The notes: generated by a model from the sequence alone, not told the origin. 33,745 nt of DNA from Pelagibacterium montanilacus (GCF_003992665.1 NZ_RZMX01000042.1:1-33745), one strand, 5' to 3'. Positions 8,458-16,370 are shown, numbered from the stretch's first letter. A program made the numbers and translations.

Positions 8458-9633
8458 ATGGGTGAAGTAGCATTCCGCGACGTGGTCAAGCGGTTCGACG
8501 ACGGGACGATAGCGGTCAACAAGCTGAACATCGAGGTCGCCGATGGCGAGTTCCTCGTCCTGGTCGGGCCGTCCGGTTGCGGCAAGTCCACATCGCTGCG
8601 GATGGTCGCCGGGCTCGAGGAGGTTTCGGGTGGCACGATCGAAATCGACGGGGAAGTCGTGAACAGCTTCACGCCGCGCGACCGCGATATTGCGATGGTC
8701 TTCCAATCCTATGCGCTCTATCCGCACATGACCGTGGAAAAGAACATGGCCTTTCCGCTGCGCATGGCGAAAGTCAGCGCGGCCGAGAAGGACCGGCGGG
8801 TCAAGGAAGCCGCCGACATCCTCGATATCGGCAATCTCCTCAACCGCTACCCGCGCGAACTCTCGGGCGGCCAGCGCCAGCGCGTGGCCATGGGCCGCGC
8901 CATCGTCCGGTCACCCCGCGTTTTTCTCATGGACGAGCCTCTTTCGAACCTCGATGCCAAGTTGCGTGTCCAGATGCGCGGCGAAATCTCCCATCTCCAA
9001 CGCGAACTGCGGACCACGACGCTCTACGTCACCCATGATCAGGTCGAGGCCATGACGTTGGGCGACCGCGTCGCCGTCATGCACAATGGTGTCCTCCAGC
9101 AGCTCGCCTCGCCCGAAAAGCTCTATGCGTCTCCGGGCACCGTATTCGTGGCCGGCTTTATCGGCTCCCCGCCGATGAACCTCTGCCATGGGACCGTCGA
9201 GAAGGGCGAAGCCGGGCTGACGGTCAGGTTCGGGAGCATGGCGCTCGGGATCGACGAGGAAAGCCTTGCCAGATACCCCTCGGTCTCGGGCCGCGCCGGA
9301 CAGGATATAATCGTCGGCATGCGCCCCGAGTGCTTCTCGTTCGAAGCGGGGGACGGGGCCCCGGGTCGTTCGATCCGCACTTCGGTCGATCTTGTCGAGA
9401 TGCTCGGAGCCGAAGCGCTGGTCTATGTGCGCACCGATGCACGACCGGTCAACACCAAGGATCTCGTCGACACCTCATCGGACGTGGGCGTCTCCGAGAA
9501 GGTCCGCGCCAACGCCATGGTGGCCCGCGTTTCCCCTAAAGGCCTGCCCCAGGTCGGGGAGACCGTCGAGCTCCATTACGAGACAGGCGAGCTGCATTTC
9601 TTCGATCCCGTGTCGGGACTGGCGCTGTCCTGA
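8458..9633 (+). CDS. ABC transporter ATP-binding protein, MalK/UgpC type
   Basis: This 391-residue cytoplasmic ATPase powers the importer. Visible motifs are Walker A GPSGCGKST (about 37-45), Q-loop Q83, signature LSGGQ (135-139), Walker B ending at E160 (VFLMDE) and the H-loop His193. The C-terminal 150 or so residues form the MalK-type regulatory beta domain (TOBE/OB). ATG 8458 is chosen because GAGGAG lies six bases upstream; a TTG at 8440 is in frame but poorly placed. The subunit may also be the docking point for regulation by metabolites, as in MalK, but nothing here shows that directly. Confidence 0.93.
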   Translation: MGEVAFRDVVKRFDDGTIAVNKLNIEVADGEFLVLVGPSGCGKSTSLRMVAGLEEVSGGTIEIDGEVVNSFTPRDRDIAMVFQSYALYPHMTVEKNMAFPLRMAKVSAAEKDRRVKEAADILDIGNLLNRYPRELSGGQRQRVAMGRAIVRSPRVFLMDEPLSNLDAKLRVQMRGEISHLQRELRTTTLYVTHDQVEAMTLGDRVAVMHNGVLQQLASPEKLYASPGTVFVAGFIGSPPMNLCHGTVEKGEAGLTVRFGSMALGIDEESLARYPSVSGRAGQDIIVGMRPECFSFEAGDGAPGRSIRTSVDLVEMLGAEALVYVRTDARPVNTKDLVDTSSDVGVSEKVRANAMVARVSPKGLPQVGETVELHYETGELHFFDPVSGLALS

Positions 9634-9700
9634 CGGACGGCACGTCCCTTGGCCCCCGTTCGGCGGGGATGAATTTTCAATCAGAACAAGGAGAACAGAG

Positions 9701-10186
9701 TTGGGAAAAAGAGAAGAGCTTCTGGATATGGCCGTCCACGCGCTGACGCCCCTGATGCGGGGCAACCAGCAGGCGAGCGCCTATGACGTGTTCGACCGGT
9801 CGGTGTCCATCGCCGAACAGCTGATCGCGAAGGTGGATGCCACGGCGGCCGCCGACCCGGACGGCCCGGATCGCGACGAGCTGATGGACATGGGCATCCA
9901 CGCCCTTTCGGCCCTTTTGAACGGCCGTCCTTCCGCCGATGTCGACGCTCTGCTCGATGAATGCATGGCCCAGGCAAAGGCTCTGATCGCCCGGGTCGAC
10001 GACGCGCTTGGAGAGGGGGCGACCGACTCCGATCGGGAGGAACTGATGGACGTGGCGGTCCACGTCCAGACCGCCGTGCTCAGCACGCGGCCCAAGGCGG
10101 ATCCCGCCGCGGTCAGCGATCAATGCGTGGAGGTGGGCGAAAAGCTCGTTGTCCGTGTCGACGAGGCTTTGGCCCCGGGACACTAG
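9701..10186 (+). CDS. Unknown protein made of three 54-residue repeats
   Basis: I do not recognise this 161-residue protein. It consists of three tandem units with an exact, ungapped period of 54 residues, starting at R4, R58 and R112. Residues invariant in all three are the opening R, then E, L, D and H (H13/H67/H121), an A (25/79/133), a D (32/86/140), an L (41/95/149) and the closing V-D (45-46, 99-100, 153-154). Each unit looks like two amphipathic helices, so a six-helix bundle or short alpha-solenoid is likely. There is no signal peptide or membrane segment. The start is TTG at 9701, with AAGGAG seven bases upstream. It lies between the ABC ATPase gene and the amidohydrolase gene in the same operon, so a role in this transport or catabolic system is inferred. 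Confidence 0.8.
   Translation: MGKREELLDMAVHALTPLMRGNQQASAYDVFDRSVSIAEQLIAKVDATAAADPDGPDRDELMDMGIHALSALLNGRPSADVDALLDECMAQAKALIARVDDALGEGATDSDREELMDVAVHVQTAVLSTRPKADPAAVSDQCVEVGEKLVVRVDEALAPGH
9710..10183 (+). repeat. Three in-frame 162-bp coding repeats
   Basis: The units span 9710-9871, 9872-10033 and 10034-10183 (the last lacks four codons). They align without gaps at the protein level but have diverged in DNA, which indicates old duplications under selection and not a recent tandem array. Confidence 0.75.
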
Positions 10187-10204
10187 GGCAGGGGACGCGC
10201 CAAG

Positions 10205-10225
10205 CCCTGCGCCCAGCGCGCAGGG
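10205..10225 (+). repeat. Intercistronic hairpin before the amidohydrolase gene
   Basis: CCCTGCGC (10205-10212) and GCGCAGGG (10218-10225) form a perfect eight-pair stem with a five-base loop, without a T-run. The surrounding gap 10187-10306 holds nothing else that I can support. Confidence 0.5.
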
Positions 10226-10306
10226 TCCTGCCGCTCCAAGCGGCGGTGGCGGGGAATGGAGCACGGTCGGCGCGGAGTGCGCGGACCACCGGGAGAAAAT
10301 GCACCC

Positions 10307-11251
10307 ATGGATATCGTAGCGGTTGAGGAACATTTCTGGAGCCGGGAGTTCGCGGCCCATTTTCTGGGCAATTTCGACCGGCCGCCCAGGATCATGCAGC
10401 GCCTCGAGGACTTCATGACGCTCCGGCTCGAGGAGATGGATGCGGCCGGCATCGGCACGCAGGTCATCTCTCACGCGCCGCCGGGCGGACAGAAACTCGC
10501 GCCCGAAACCTGCGTGGCTGCGTGCCGGGGCGTCAATGACACGCTCGCATCGCTCGTTGCGCAGGCGCCGGAGCGCTTTGCAGCCTTCGCCACACTGCCT
10601 CAGGCCGAGCCCGAAGCCGCTGCCGATGAACTGCAGCGCGCGGTCGAGGACCTTGGGTTCAAGGGGGCCATGATGTTCGGACCCACCAATGGGATGTTCT
10701 CGGACGAAAAGCCGTTCTGGCCTATCTACGAGCGGGCCGCCCGGCTCAAGGTGCCGGTCTACCTGCACCCGGCGCTGCCCGACAAGCGCGTGAGCGAGGT
10801 CTATTACGCGACATACGCCGAGAGCCACCCCGACCTGCTCGGCGCGGCCTGGGGCTTTGGGATAGAGACGGGGACACTCGGGGTGCGCATGGTCCTGAGC
10901 GGCGTCTTTGATGCCCATCCTGACCTCCAGATCATACTGGGGCACCTTGGTGAGGGCATTCCCCTCCAGCTTTCGCGGATCGACGAGTCCCTCAAGCGCC
11001 CTGCCAACGCACCCACCGAGTTCGCCAAAACCTTCCGGAACAATTTCTTCATCACCACGAGCGGCTTTTTCTCGGACTCGGCCCTGCGGTGCTGCATCGA
11101 GGAGATGGGCGCTGACCGGATCCTCTTCGCCGTGGATTGGCCCTTCGTGGACAACGCCGGCGGAGTTGGATGGCTCAAGGCGTTTCCCACCGATCCGGAC
11201 ACCAGGGCGGGCATCTTTTCGGGCAATGCCCGCAAACTGCTCAGGCTGTGA
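10307..11251 (+). CDS. Amidohydrolase-2 family protein, gamma-resorcylate-decarboxylase-like
   Basis: This is a 314-residue metal-dependent TIM-barrel enzyme of the ACMSD/gamma-resorcylate decarboxylase group. The N-terminal metal motif is E-x-H (E7, H9 in VEEHF) and not H-x-H, and the remaining ligands and acid/base residues appear as H154 (VYLHPA), H213 (LGHLGEG) and D277 (AVDWPF). This spacing is close to that of known gamma-resorcylate decarboxylases. By family it should decarboxylate, hydrolyse or hydrate a carboxylated substrate in the cytoplasm. ATG 10307 follows GGGAGAAA; the longer in-frame start at 10256 adds a non-family, Gly/Arg-rich leader. It sits in the ABC importer operon, so its substrate may be derived from the imported compound. 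Confidence 0.85.
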   Translation: MDIVAVEEHFWSREFAAHFLGNFDRPPRIMQRLEDFMTLRLEEMDAAGIGTQVISHAPPGGQKLAPETCVAACRGVNDTLASLVAQAPERFAAFATLPQAEPEAAADELQRAVEDLGFKGAMMFGPTNGMFSDEKPFWPIYERAARLKVPVYLHPALPDKRVSEVYYATYAESHPDLLGAAWGFGIETGTLGVRMVLSGVFDAHPDLQIILGHLGEGIPLQLSRIDESLKRPANAPTEFAKTFRNNFFITTSGFFSDSALRCCIEEMGADRILFAVDWPFVDNAGGVGWLKAFPTDPDTRAGIFSGNARKLLRL

Positions 11252-11269
11252 GGATCGGACCCGTTTATT

Positions 11270-11305
11270 CGCGGCTCACGCCATCCAGAGGGCCCGTGAG
11301 CCGCG
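11270..11305 (+). repeat. Intercistronic hairpin after the amidohydrolase gene
   Basis: CGCGGCTCACG (11270-11280) and CGTGAGCCGCG (11295-11305) form a perfect 11-pair stem with a 14-base loop. No T-run follows, so readthrough into the isomerase gene is expected. Confidence 0.6.
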
Positions 11306-11433
11306 CCCAATCGCCAGGAGTTCACGGCCCTATGCCGGCCCGAGCATCCCGGTACATCGAGCGCGGGCCGCGTTGCGCGCCGTGCTGAACCGAGCAACGC
11401 CAGTTCTGCAGGCGTTCCGAGAGGACTGAGAAG

Positions 11434-12273
11434 ATGACCAACAGTTTCGGGCGCCTGGCCCTCCACACCTGGACGATCGACACCACGCCGCTCGGACCGG
11501 CGCTCGAGGCGATCCGCCTTGCCGGCTATCATGCCGCCGAGCTGCGCCGCACCGACTTCAAGCGTTGTTACGAAGCCGGAATGAGCAATGACGAGGTGCT
11601 CGCGATGATCAAGAAGAGCGGCGTCTCGGTTGCCGTGCTCGGGGTGGAATATGGCTGGCTGTTCGCGACCGGTGACGAAAGCGCCCGCATTTTCGAGGAC
11701 TTCCGGGTCTCGTGCGAAAATGCCGTGGCTCTGGGCTGTCCTCAGCTGATGTCCGCGCCCGGCCCCTATACGGGCTCGCTCAAGGACGCCGTCGGCCATC
11801 TGCGGACCGCCGCCGATATCGCCGACGAGTACGGGCTGGAACTCTCGATCGAGTTCAACTCCCAGCACGCCAACCTCAACTCGGTGGAAACCCAGCGCGA
11901 GCTCGTCAGCGCCGCGGACAAGAAAAATGTCGGGCTGCTGCTCGACGCCTATCACCTCGCCCGCAGCGGGCGGGCCGGGCGCGACTTCGAGGACGTGCCC
12001 GGCGAGGACATCATGCACTTCCAGTATTCGGACCTGTCTTCGAACCCGGTCACGGGCGTCAAGCGCCCCACCGACCGGCTCATGCCCGGCAAGGGCGTGA
12101 TCCTCTGGACCGAGGTGTTCCAGCTTCTCCACGAGAAGGGATACACCGGCCTTCTCAGCTTTGAAGCGCCCAATCCCGAGCAGTGGAACCGCCCGCCTGC
12201 CGAGGTCTGCCGCGAGGGTGTCGAGCTTACGCAGGACCTGCTGCGCAAGGCCGTGCCCCAATACGCGCCCTGA
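11434..12273 (+). CDS. Sugar phosphate isomerase/epimerase family TIM barrel (xylose-isomerase-like)
   Basis: This 279-residue cytoplasmic protein belongs to the AP-endonuclease-2/xylose-isomerase-like superfamily (IolE/IolI/hydroxypyruvate isomerase relatives). Probable metal ligands are E140 (LSIEF), D171 with H174 (LLDAYH) and E244 (LSFEAP). The usual H-x-H motif of the sixth strand reads H195-x-Q197 (HFQYSD), so one typical histidine is replaced by glutamine. GAGAGGA lies eight bases before the ATG. Candidate reactions are isomerisation, epimerisation or dehydration of a keto-sugar or sugar acid; which one cannot be read from sequence. It is followed 46 bp later by the Kelch gene. Confidence 0.85.
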   Translation: MTNSFGRLALHTWTIDTTPLGPALEAIRLAGYHAAELRRTDFKRCYEAGMSNDEVLAMIKKSGVSVAVLGVEYGWLFATGDESARIFEDFRVSCENAVALGCPQLMSAPGPYTGSLKDAVGHLRTAADIADEYGLELSIEFNSQHANLNSVETQRELVSAADKKNVGLLLDAYHLARSGRAGRDFEDVPGEDIMHFQYSDLSSNPVTGVKRPTDRLMPGKGVILWTEVFQLLHEKGYTGLLSFEAPNPEQWNRPPAEVCREGVELTQDLLRKAVPQYAP

Positions 12274-12319
12274 GCGCCAAATCTCATCCGATCGCCCTCA
12301 ACAAAAAGGTGCCAGAACC

Positions 12320-13333
12320 ATGAACGCTCCCCTTTTCCAGGGTCTCTTCGACAAGACCATCACCGATATTCCTGCCACCGCCGAAAAGCAGCGCTACACC
12401 ACCTCCGTTGCTCCGCCTGCCGCAAATCAGGGGCGCTGGGTCCAGCAGCCACGCCTGCCCCATCCGGTCGGGGAAATGGGCGTGGTCGAGTGCCAGGGCA
12501 GGATCCATGTGTTTGGCGGCTATGCCAATCATCGCGTCGATGGCGACTACCATCAGGTCTTTGATCCCGAGAGCGGGGTCTGGACGCTCAAGGCGCCGTT
12601 CCCGCACCCCTGCAATCACAATTCCGCGGCCGCGATCGGTGGCAAGATCTATACCTTCGGCGGCTTTGTCGAACAGAACCGCTGCCCCCATTCCAAGTGT
12701 TTCGTCTACGATGTCGCAAGCGATACCTGGTCACCCATTGCGCCGCTGTCGCGGCCGCGCGGGGCCATCTTCGCCCTTGTCCTTGATGGTAAGATCCATC
12801 TTCTGGGCGGCCGAGACGTGCGTTCGGTCGAATGGCACGAGGTCTATGATCCGCAGACCGACACGTACGAAGACCGCGGCCCGATGATGGGCTCGACCAA
12901 GACCCAGCCCTATGCCGGCCAGCGCGACCACATGGGGGTGGTCCTCGTGGATGGCAAGATCCACGCCATCGGAGGACGCATGGACTCCTATGATTTCAAC
13001 ACCGGCCTACACGGCGTCTATGACCCGCAGGCCGATGCCTGGTCGTTCCGGGCGCCCTTGCCCGTACCGCGCAGCGGACCGTCCGCGGCCTATATCGGCG
13101 GCAGGATCGTTGTGTTCGGCGGCGAGGCTACCGGCCATGTCTTTGGCACCAACGAAGCCTACGACCCCCAGACCGACCGGTGGGAAGCCCTCGCGCCCAT
13201 GCCGGTCCCCCGCCACGGCCTGCATGGCGCGACCGTCGCCGTCATCGGCGACATGGTCCACGTCCCGGGCGGTGGTCCCGTCCCGGGCGGGAGCGTGCAG
13301 GGCGCCTATCATGACGCATTCACCTTCGGGTGA
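12320..13333 (+). CDS. Cytoplasmic Kelch-repeat beta-propeller protein
   Basis: This 337-residue protein is built of six Kelch blades. Five blades show the strand-GG pattern followed by a YDP-type turn and a W or Y (VFGGY, TFGGF, LLGGR, AIGGR, VFGGE). A sixth is incomplete (VPGGG) and is probably closed by the N-terminal segment. There is no signal peptide, unlike NanM-type periplasmic epimerases or galactose oxidases. A Cys-x3-Cys (CPHSKC) and several histidines in loops could bind a metal or substrate. ATG 12320 is the best start, since earlier frame sequence runs into the isomerase gene. Known relatives include sugar mutarotases and epimerases and nitrile-specifier-like proteins, so a lactone or sugar isomerase role is possible but not shown. 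Confidence 0.8.
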   Translation: MNAPLFQGLFDKTITDIPATAEKQRYTTSVAPPAANQGRWVQQPRLPHPVGEMGVVECQGRIHVFGGYANHRVDGDYHQVFDPESGVWTLKAPFPHPCNHNSAAAIGGKIYTFGGFVEQNRCPHSKCFVYDVASDTWSPIAPLSRPRGAIFALVLDGKIHLLGGRDVRSVEWHEVYDPQTDTYEDRGPMMGSTKTQPYAGQRDHMGVVLVDGKIHAIGGRMDSYDFNTGLHGVYDPQADAWSFRAPLPVPRSGPSAAYIGGRIVVFGGEATGHVFGTNEAYDPQTDRWEALAPMPVPRHGLHGATVAVIGDMVHVPGGGPVPGGSVQGAYHDAFTFG

Positions 13334-13445
13334 GCGCGCAGGTTCCGGCTCAGACGGATCGAACAGCAATGACAAGATCGGAAAGTCACCCCATGAAATC
13401 CCGTACACCATGCGCCCGTCCTCAGCCTGCCCGGAGGGCATGCCA

Positions 13446-14237
13446 ATGACGCGCGTTGCACTGCCCGACGGGGTGTCGCTCAATACCCGCGTGGACGGGC
13501 CTGAAGGCGGACCCTGGATCATCCTGTCCAACTCACTGGGCGCCAACCTCGCGATGTGGGACGGCCAGATGGACATGTTGACCCGCAAATACCGGGTGCT
13601 GCGCTATGACCAGCGCGGCCATGGCGCCAGCGATGCGCCCACCGGCCGGTACAGCTTCGACCTCATGGTCGCCGACGTCATCGCGCTGATGGATCACTAC
13701 GGCATCGAGAAGGCCGACTGGCTCGGGCTCTCCATGGGCGCGATGACCGGGATGGGCCTTGCCATCCATCACCCCGACCGCTTCGGCAAGATGATCCTGG
13801 CCGACGGCCGTGCCGTGGCCACCGATGGCTACAAGGCCATGTGGGACCAGCGGGTCCAGGCTATCGGTGAAGGGGGTCTCGAAGCCGTGGTCGAGGGCTC
13901 GCTCGGTCTGTGGTTGACCGAAAGCTGGCGGAAGGCCAATCCCGAGGCGACCGATGCCTGCCGCGCGATGATCCTGGCCACCCCGCCCGAGGGCTACATC
14001 GCGAGCTGCTACGCGCTACGCGAGCTCGATTACCTCAAGGACCTCGGCGATCTAACGCTGCCGGTACTTTACATCTGCGGCGCCGAGGACCACGGCGCCC
14101 CGCCCGAGGAGATGCAGGAAATGGCCAAGGCCACGCCGGGCTCCAAGTACGCGGAGATCCCCTGTGCGGCCCACGTCGCCAACATCAACCAGCCGAAGGC
14201 GTTCAATGCGGCCGTGGCCAGCTTCCTCGAAATCTAG
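13446..14237 (+). CDS. Alpha/beta hydrolase, 3-oxoadipate enol-lactonase-like
   Basis: This is a 263-residue alpha/beta-fold hydrolase with the complete catalytic triad: nucleophile S96 in GLSMGA, acid D215 in CGAEDHG and base H243 in AAHVANI. The RYDQRGHGASD segment is typical of the PcaD/RutD/BioH group, and PcaD-type enol-lactonases are the closest pattern that I recognise. GGAGGG lies seven bases before ATG 13446; the ATG at 13440 is too close. It is the last gene of module B. No other beta-ketoadipate pathway gene is present, so hydrolysis of some other lactone or ester made in this pathway is more likely than 3-oxoadipate enol-lactone itself. Confidence 0.85.
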   Translation: MTRVALPDGVSLNTRVDGPEGGPWIILSNSLGANLAMWDGQMDMLTRKYRVLRYDQRGHGASDAPTGRYSFDLMVADVIALMDHYGIEKADWLGLSMGAMTGMGLAIHHPDRFGKMILADGRAVATDGYKAMWDQRVQAIGEGGLEAVVEGSLGLWLTESWRKANPEATDACRAMILATPPEGYIASCYALRELDYLKDLGDLTLPVLYICGAEDHGAPPEEMQEMAKATPGSKYAEIPCAAHVANINQPKAFNAAVASFLEI

Positions 14238-14243
14238 AACCTT

Positions 14244-14270
14244 TCCTGATCTGATGAAATCAGAACAGGA
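14244..14270 (+). terminator. Hairpin after module B operon, possible terminator
   Basis: TCCTGATCTGAT (14244-14255) pairs with ATCAGAACAGGA (14259-14270) with one mismatch and a three-base loop, seven bases after the last stop codon. No T-run follows, so it is either a weak terminator or a dispersed intergenic palindrome. The rest of the gap to 14507 contains nothing that I can support. Confidence 0.45.
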
Positions 14271-14507
14271 GCTCCAGGTTCCTGCTGGGTTGCGTATCCG
14301 AACCGGACACGTGATTCGACATTTCCTGGAGACGCCCTAAGTCCCTTGGACCGGCCGCATGCTCTGAGCGTGCAGTCGGTCGATGCCCCGGGTGTCGGCC
14401 CCACCCTCCCTTGCTGCATGAGCCGCGAAGGGAACGAGATGCCCGGATTGGCGTTAGTCCACCGCCGGCGGGAAGCGCTGGGTTATCTCGACAAAAGGTG
14501 TTTTCAC

Positions 14508-14594
14508 ATGCTCAAATTTATCGGCGGAACAGTCGGCGTAATTTTTCTCATCGGCCTGCTCGTGGTCATCGGCCTCTTCAGCCTGATCTTCTGA
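14508..14594 (+). CDS. 28-residue single-span membrane protein
   Basis: ATG 14508 opens a 28-codon frame for an almost wholly hydrophobic peptide with one Lys near the N-terminus and a membrane span from about residue 7 to the end (GTVGVIFLIGLLVVIGLF). AAAAGGTG precedes it at a suitable distance. The composition and clean start argue for a real small membrane protein; similar short hydrophobic proteins occur in Hyphomicrobiales, by recollection only. An in-frame upstream start at 14346 would add 54 residues without family character. Function is unknown. It stands alone between module B and the SorC-type gene, transcribed convergently with the latter. Confidence 0.5.
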   Translation: MLKFIGGTVGVIFLIGLLVVIGLFSLIF

Positions 14595-14625
14595 TCTGCG
14601 GCGCCTGCCTGCGCGGCGCGCGCTA

Positions 14626-15585
14626 TCAACGCCTGGCCGACGGCTCTTCCAGAAGCGCATTGGCCGTCTCGGCATCTGTCCCGAGCAGGTTCACGATGCC
14701 ACCGAGCAGCGCGCCGCGGATCGCGGGAACCTTCACCGCTCCATTGGCCACCAAGAGGCGCCTGGGGCAGGCTGCCAGATCCTCCAGCGTTATGGCGATG
14801 GTCTGCGGTTCCAGATCGGTGACCACCGGAGTGCCATCGGCATCGAAAAAGCGTGCGCAGATCGTACCGATCGCCCCTTTCTCGGTAGCCGACCGCATCT
14901 GCTTGAGCGTGATCACGCCATGTCTGAAAATCGGGGCTTCATCGTCCAGAGCGCCGATACCCATGATGGCCATGTCCAGCCTGCGCATCATCTCGAAAAT
15001 CGGGCGGATGGATGACGTCTGTCGCAGCACCTCCGCGCTTCTGGCATCATCTGCCATCGCCGGGACAGGCAGATTCCAGGCGTCGCCGCCCAGATTGAGC
15101 GCCATCACGCGGCATATCTCGGAGGGGTGACTCGGCAATTGCCGCACCCCGACGCCACCGATAAGTGGAAACACGTTGATCTTCTTGTAGGCGGCGGTGT
15201 GCAGACCATTGGCGACCGAGGCGACCGTACGCCCGTCCGAGACGCCGATGTTCATGCCCTCCGAAATCCGACCCTCCACGAAGTGCGCGACGGCTCCGCC
15301 GAGTGTGCGCAGCGTTTCTTCCGGAGAGGAGCGCATTTCCACCACGATCGCATTCTGCAGGCCGAACTTGGCCTTGAGCCGGTCTTCCAGGCCTCGGGCC
15401 CGCATCGCGTGGGGGACGACCCGGATTTCGACATACCCAAGCTCAAGCGCCTTCTTGAGCGCCCGGCTTACTGTCGAATTTGAGACCCCCAGCCGCGTAG
15501 CGACTTCATTCTGGGGTAGCCGATCTTCATAATGCATGCGCGCAATCATGACGATCTCGTCCTCGCGGCTGAGCCTTCGCGCCAT
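14626..15585 (-). CDS. SorC/DeoR family transcriptional regulator (sugar-binding domain)
   Basis: This 319-residue regulator has an N-terminal helix-turn-helix at about residues 16-42 (LPQNEVATRLGVSNSTVSRAL). A SorC-type effector domain follows at about 55-315, related to sugar-phosphate isomerases, with the DGRTV and FPLIGGVG segments. Members sense phosphorylated sugars and repress or activate the linked catabolic genes. I use ATG 15585, preceded by a weak GGGA; ATG 15617 is in frame and would overlap the upstream epimerase gene, so the start is uncertain. The gene is co-directional with and just downstream of the epimerase homologue, and is the likely regulator of the divergent kinase operon through the repeats at 16403-16434. 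Confidence 0.85.
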   Translation of the reverse strand: MARRLSREDEIVMIARMHYEDRLPQNEVATRLGVSNSTVSRALKKALELGYVEIRVVPHAMRARGLEDRLKAKFGLQNAIVVEMRSSPEETLRTLGGAVAHFVEGRISEGMNIGVSDGRTVASVANGLHTAAYKKINVFPLIGGVGVRQLPSHPSEICRVMALNLGGDAWNLPVPAMADDARSAEVLRQTSSIRPIFEMMRRLDMAIMGIGALDDEAPIFRHGVITLKQMRSATEKGAIGTICARFFDADGTPVVTDLEPQTIAITLEDLAACPRRLLVANGAVKVPAIRGALLGGIVNLLGTDAETANALLEEPSARR

Positions 15586-15604
15586 CTGCGTCCCAACGTG
15601 TTGC

Positions 15605-16321
15605 CTATAGAGCTGCATTGAGACAGCCCAGCGCCTTTTGCAACGCCTTGTATGCCACATTCGCCGGGGGTTCAAAGAGTGCCCCTCCGACAATTGCAGA
15701 AGTCGCGCCGGACGCCAGGATCGATTCCAGAACCCGATCGTTGACTCCGCCATCGGCAATGATGGGAAGGTCTGGCCATCGTCGTCGCATTGCTGCGAGC
15801 TTGGCGACGAGGCGCGGTTGGCACGGTGCGCCGCGAGTGCCGGGCTCTATCAGCATCGCTACGAGGTAGTCTGCGTGTGTGATCAGGTTGCTGTTGGCGA
15901 ATGGGTCGTAGTCCGGGCCGATGGCAACACCTGCCCGCGCGCCCGCACCTCTGATGGCCGTCAACACGGCGTCGGGCTCTGAATGTGACTCGGGGTGAAA
16001 CGACACAGATGCAGCCCCGGAGGCAATCGCAGTCCTTGCATCTTCCGCAGGCGCGCACACCATCAGGTGAACGTCGAAAGCTGCTTGGGGGAACGCACGC
16101 ACAAGGCTCGGCAGGATCGCGAGATCCAGGCCTCGGGCCGGCACGAACGCCCCGTCCATCACGTCGAAATGGTAATGCCGCACCCCCAGCGCCATGAAGG
16201 CCGCCACGGCATCGTGGAGCCGGGCATGATCGGCAGCATAAAGGCTGGGGATGATTGGATCGGGCGGCACCCGGGTCGGCTCGGCAGCCTCTTCCGAACC
16301 CGGTCGACCGGATGCCATCAT
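15605..16321 (-). CDS. Ribulose-phosphate 3-epimerase family protein
   Basis: This 238-residue TIM barrel of the RPE/AlsE family interconverts ketose phosphates at C3 in the cytoplasm. The conserved residues are present: IIPSL strand, H51 and D53 in HFDVMDGAFVP, H85 in DVHLM and D190 in IIADGG. The phosphate-loop region departs from housekeeping RPE: the usual PGFGGQ reads EPGTRGAPCQ. An extra 20 residues precede the first strand. GGAGG lies seven bases before ATG 16321. Given the rare-sugar neighbours, an allulose-6-phosphate or other hexulose-phosphate 3-epimerase is at least as likely as housekeeping ribulose-5-phosphate epimerase. Confidence 0.85.
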   Translation of the reverse strand: MMASGRPGSEEAAEPTRVPPDPIIPSLYAADHARLHDAVAAFMALGVRHYHFDVMDGAFVPARGLDLAILPSLVRAFPQAAFDVHLMVCAPAEDARTAIASGAASVSFHPESHSEPDAVLTAIRGAGARAGVAIGPDYDPFANSNLITHADYLVAMLIEPGTRGAPCQPRLVAKLAAMRRRWPDLPIIADGGVNDRVLESILASGATSAIVGGALFEPPANVAYKALQKALGCLNAAL

Positions 16322-16370
16322 GTGCAGTCCTCCCCGTTTGGCCCGCTGCTCTGTCCTCCAACAATGCAGC

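Noticed and set aside
9392-9700. N-terminal extension of the triple-repeat protein
   Set aside because: The extension would overlap the ABC ATPase gene in another frame and does not share the repeat pattern; the TTG at 9701 has an ideal ribosome-binding site.
10804-12261. Long - strand open frame (485 codons) opposite the amidohydrolase and isomerase genes
   Set aside because: It runs through two supported genes and their intercistronic hairpin; there are no domain features.
13007-13588. - strand frame across the Kelch/hydrolase junction
   Set aside because: Antisense to both genes, with no motif and no plausible promoter.
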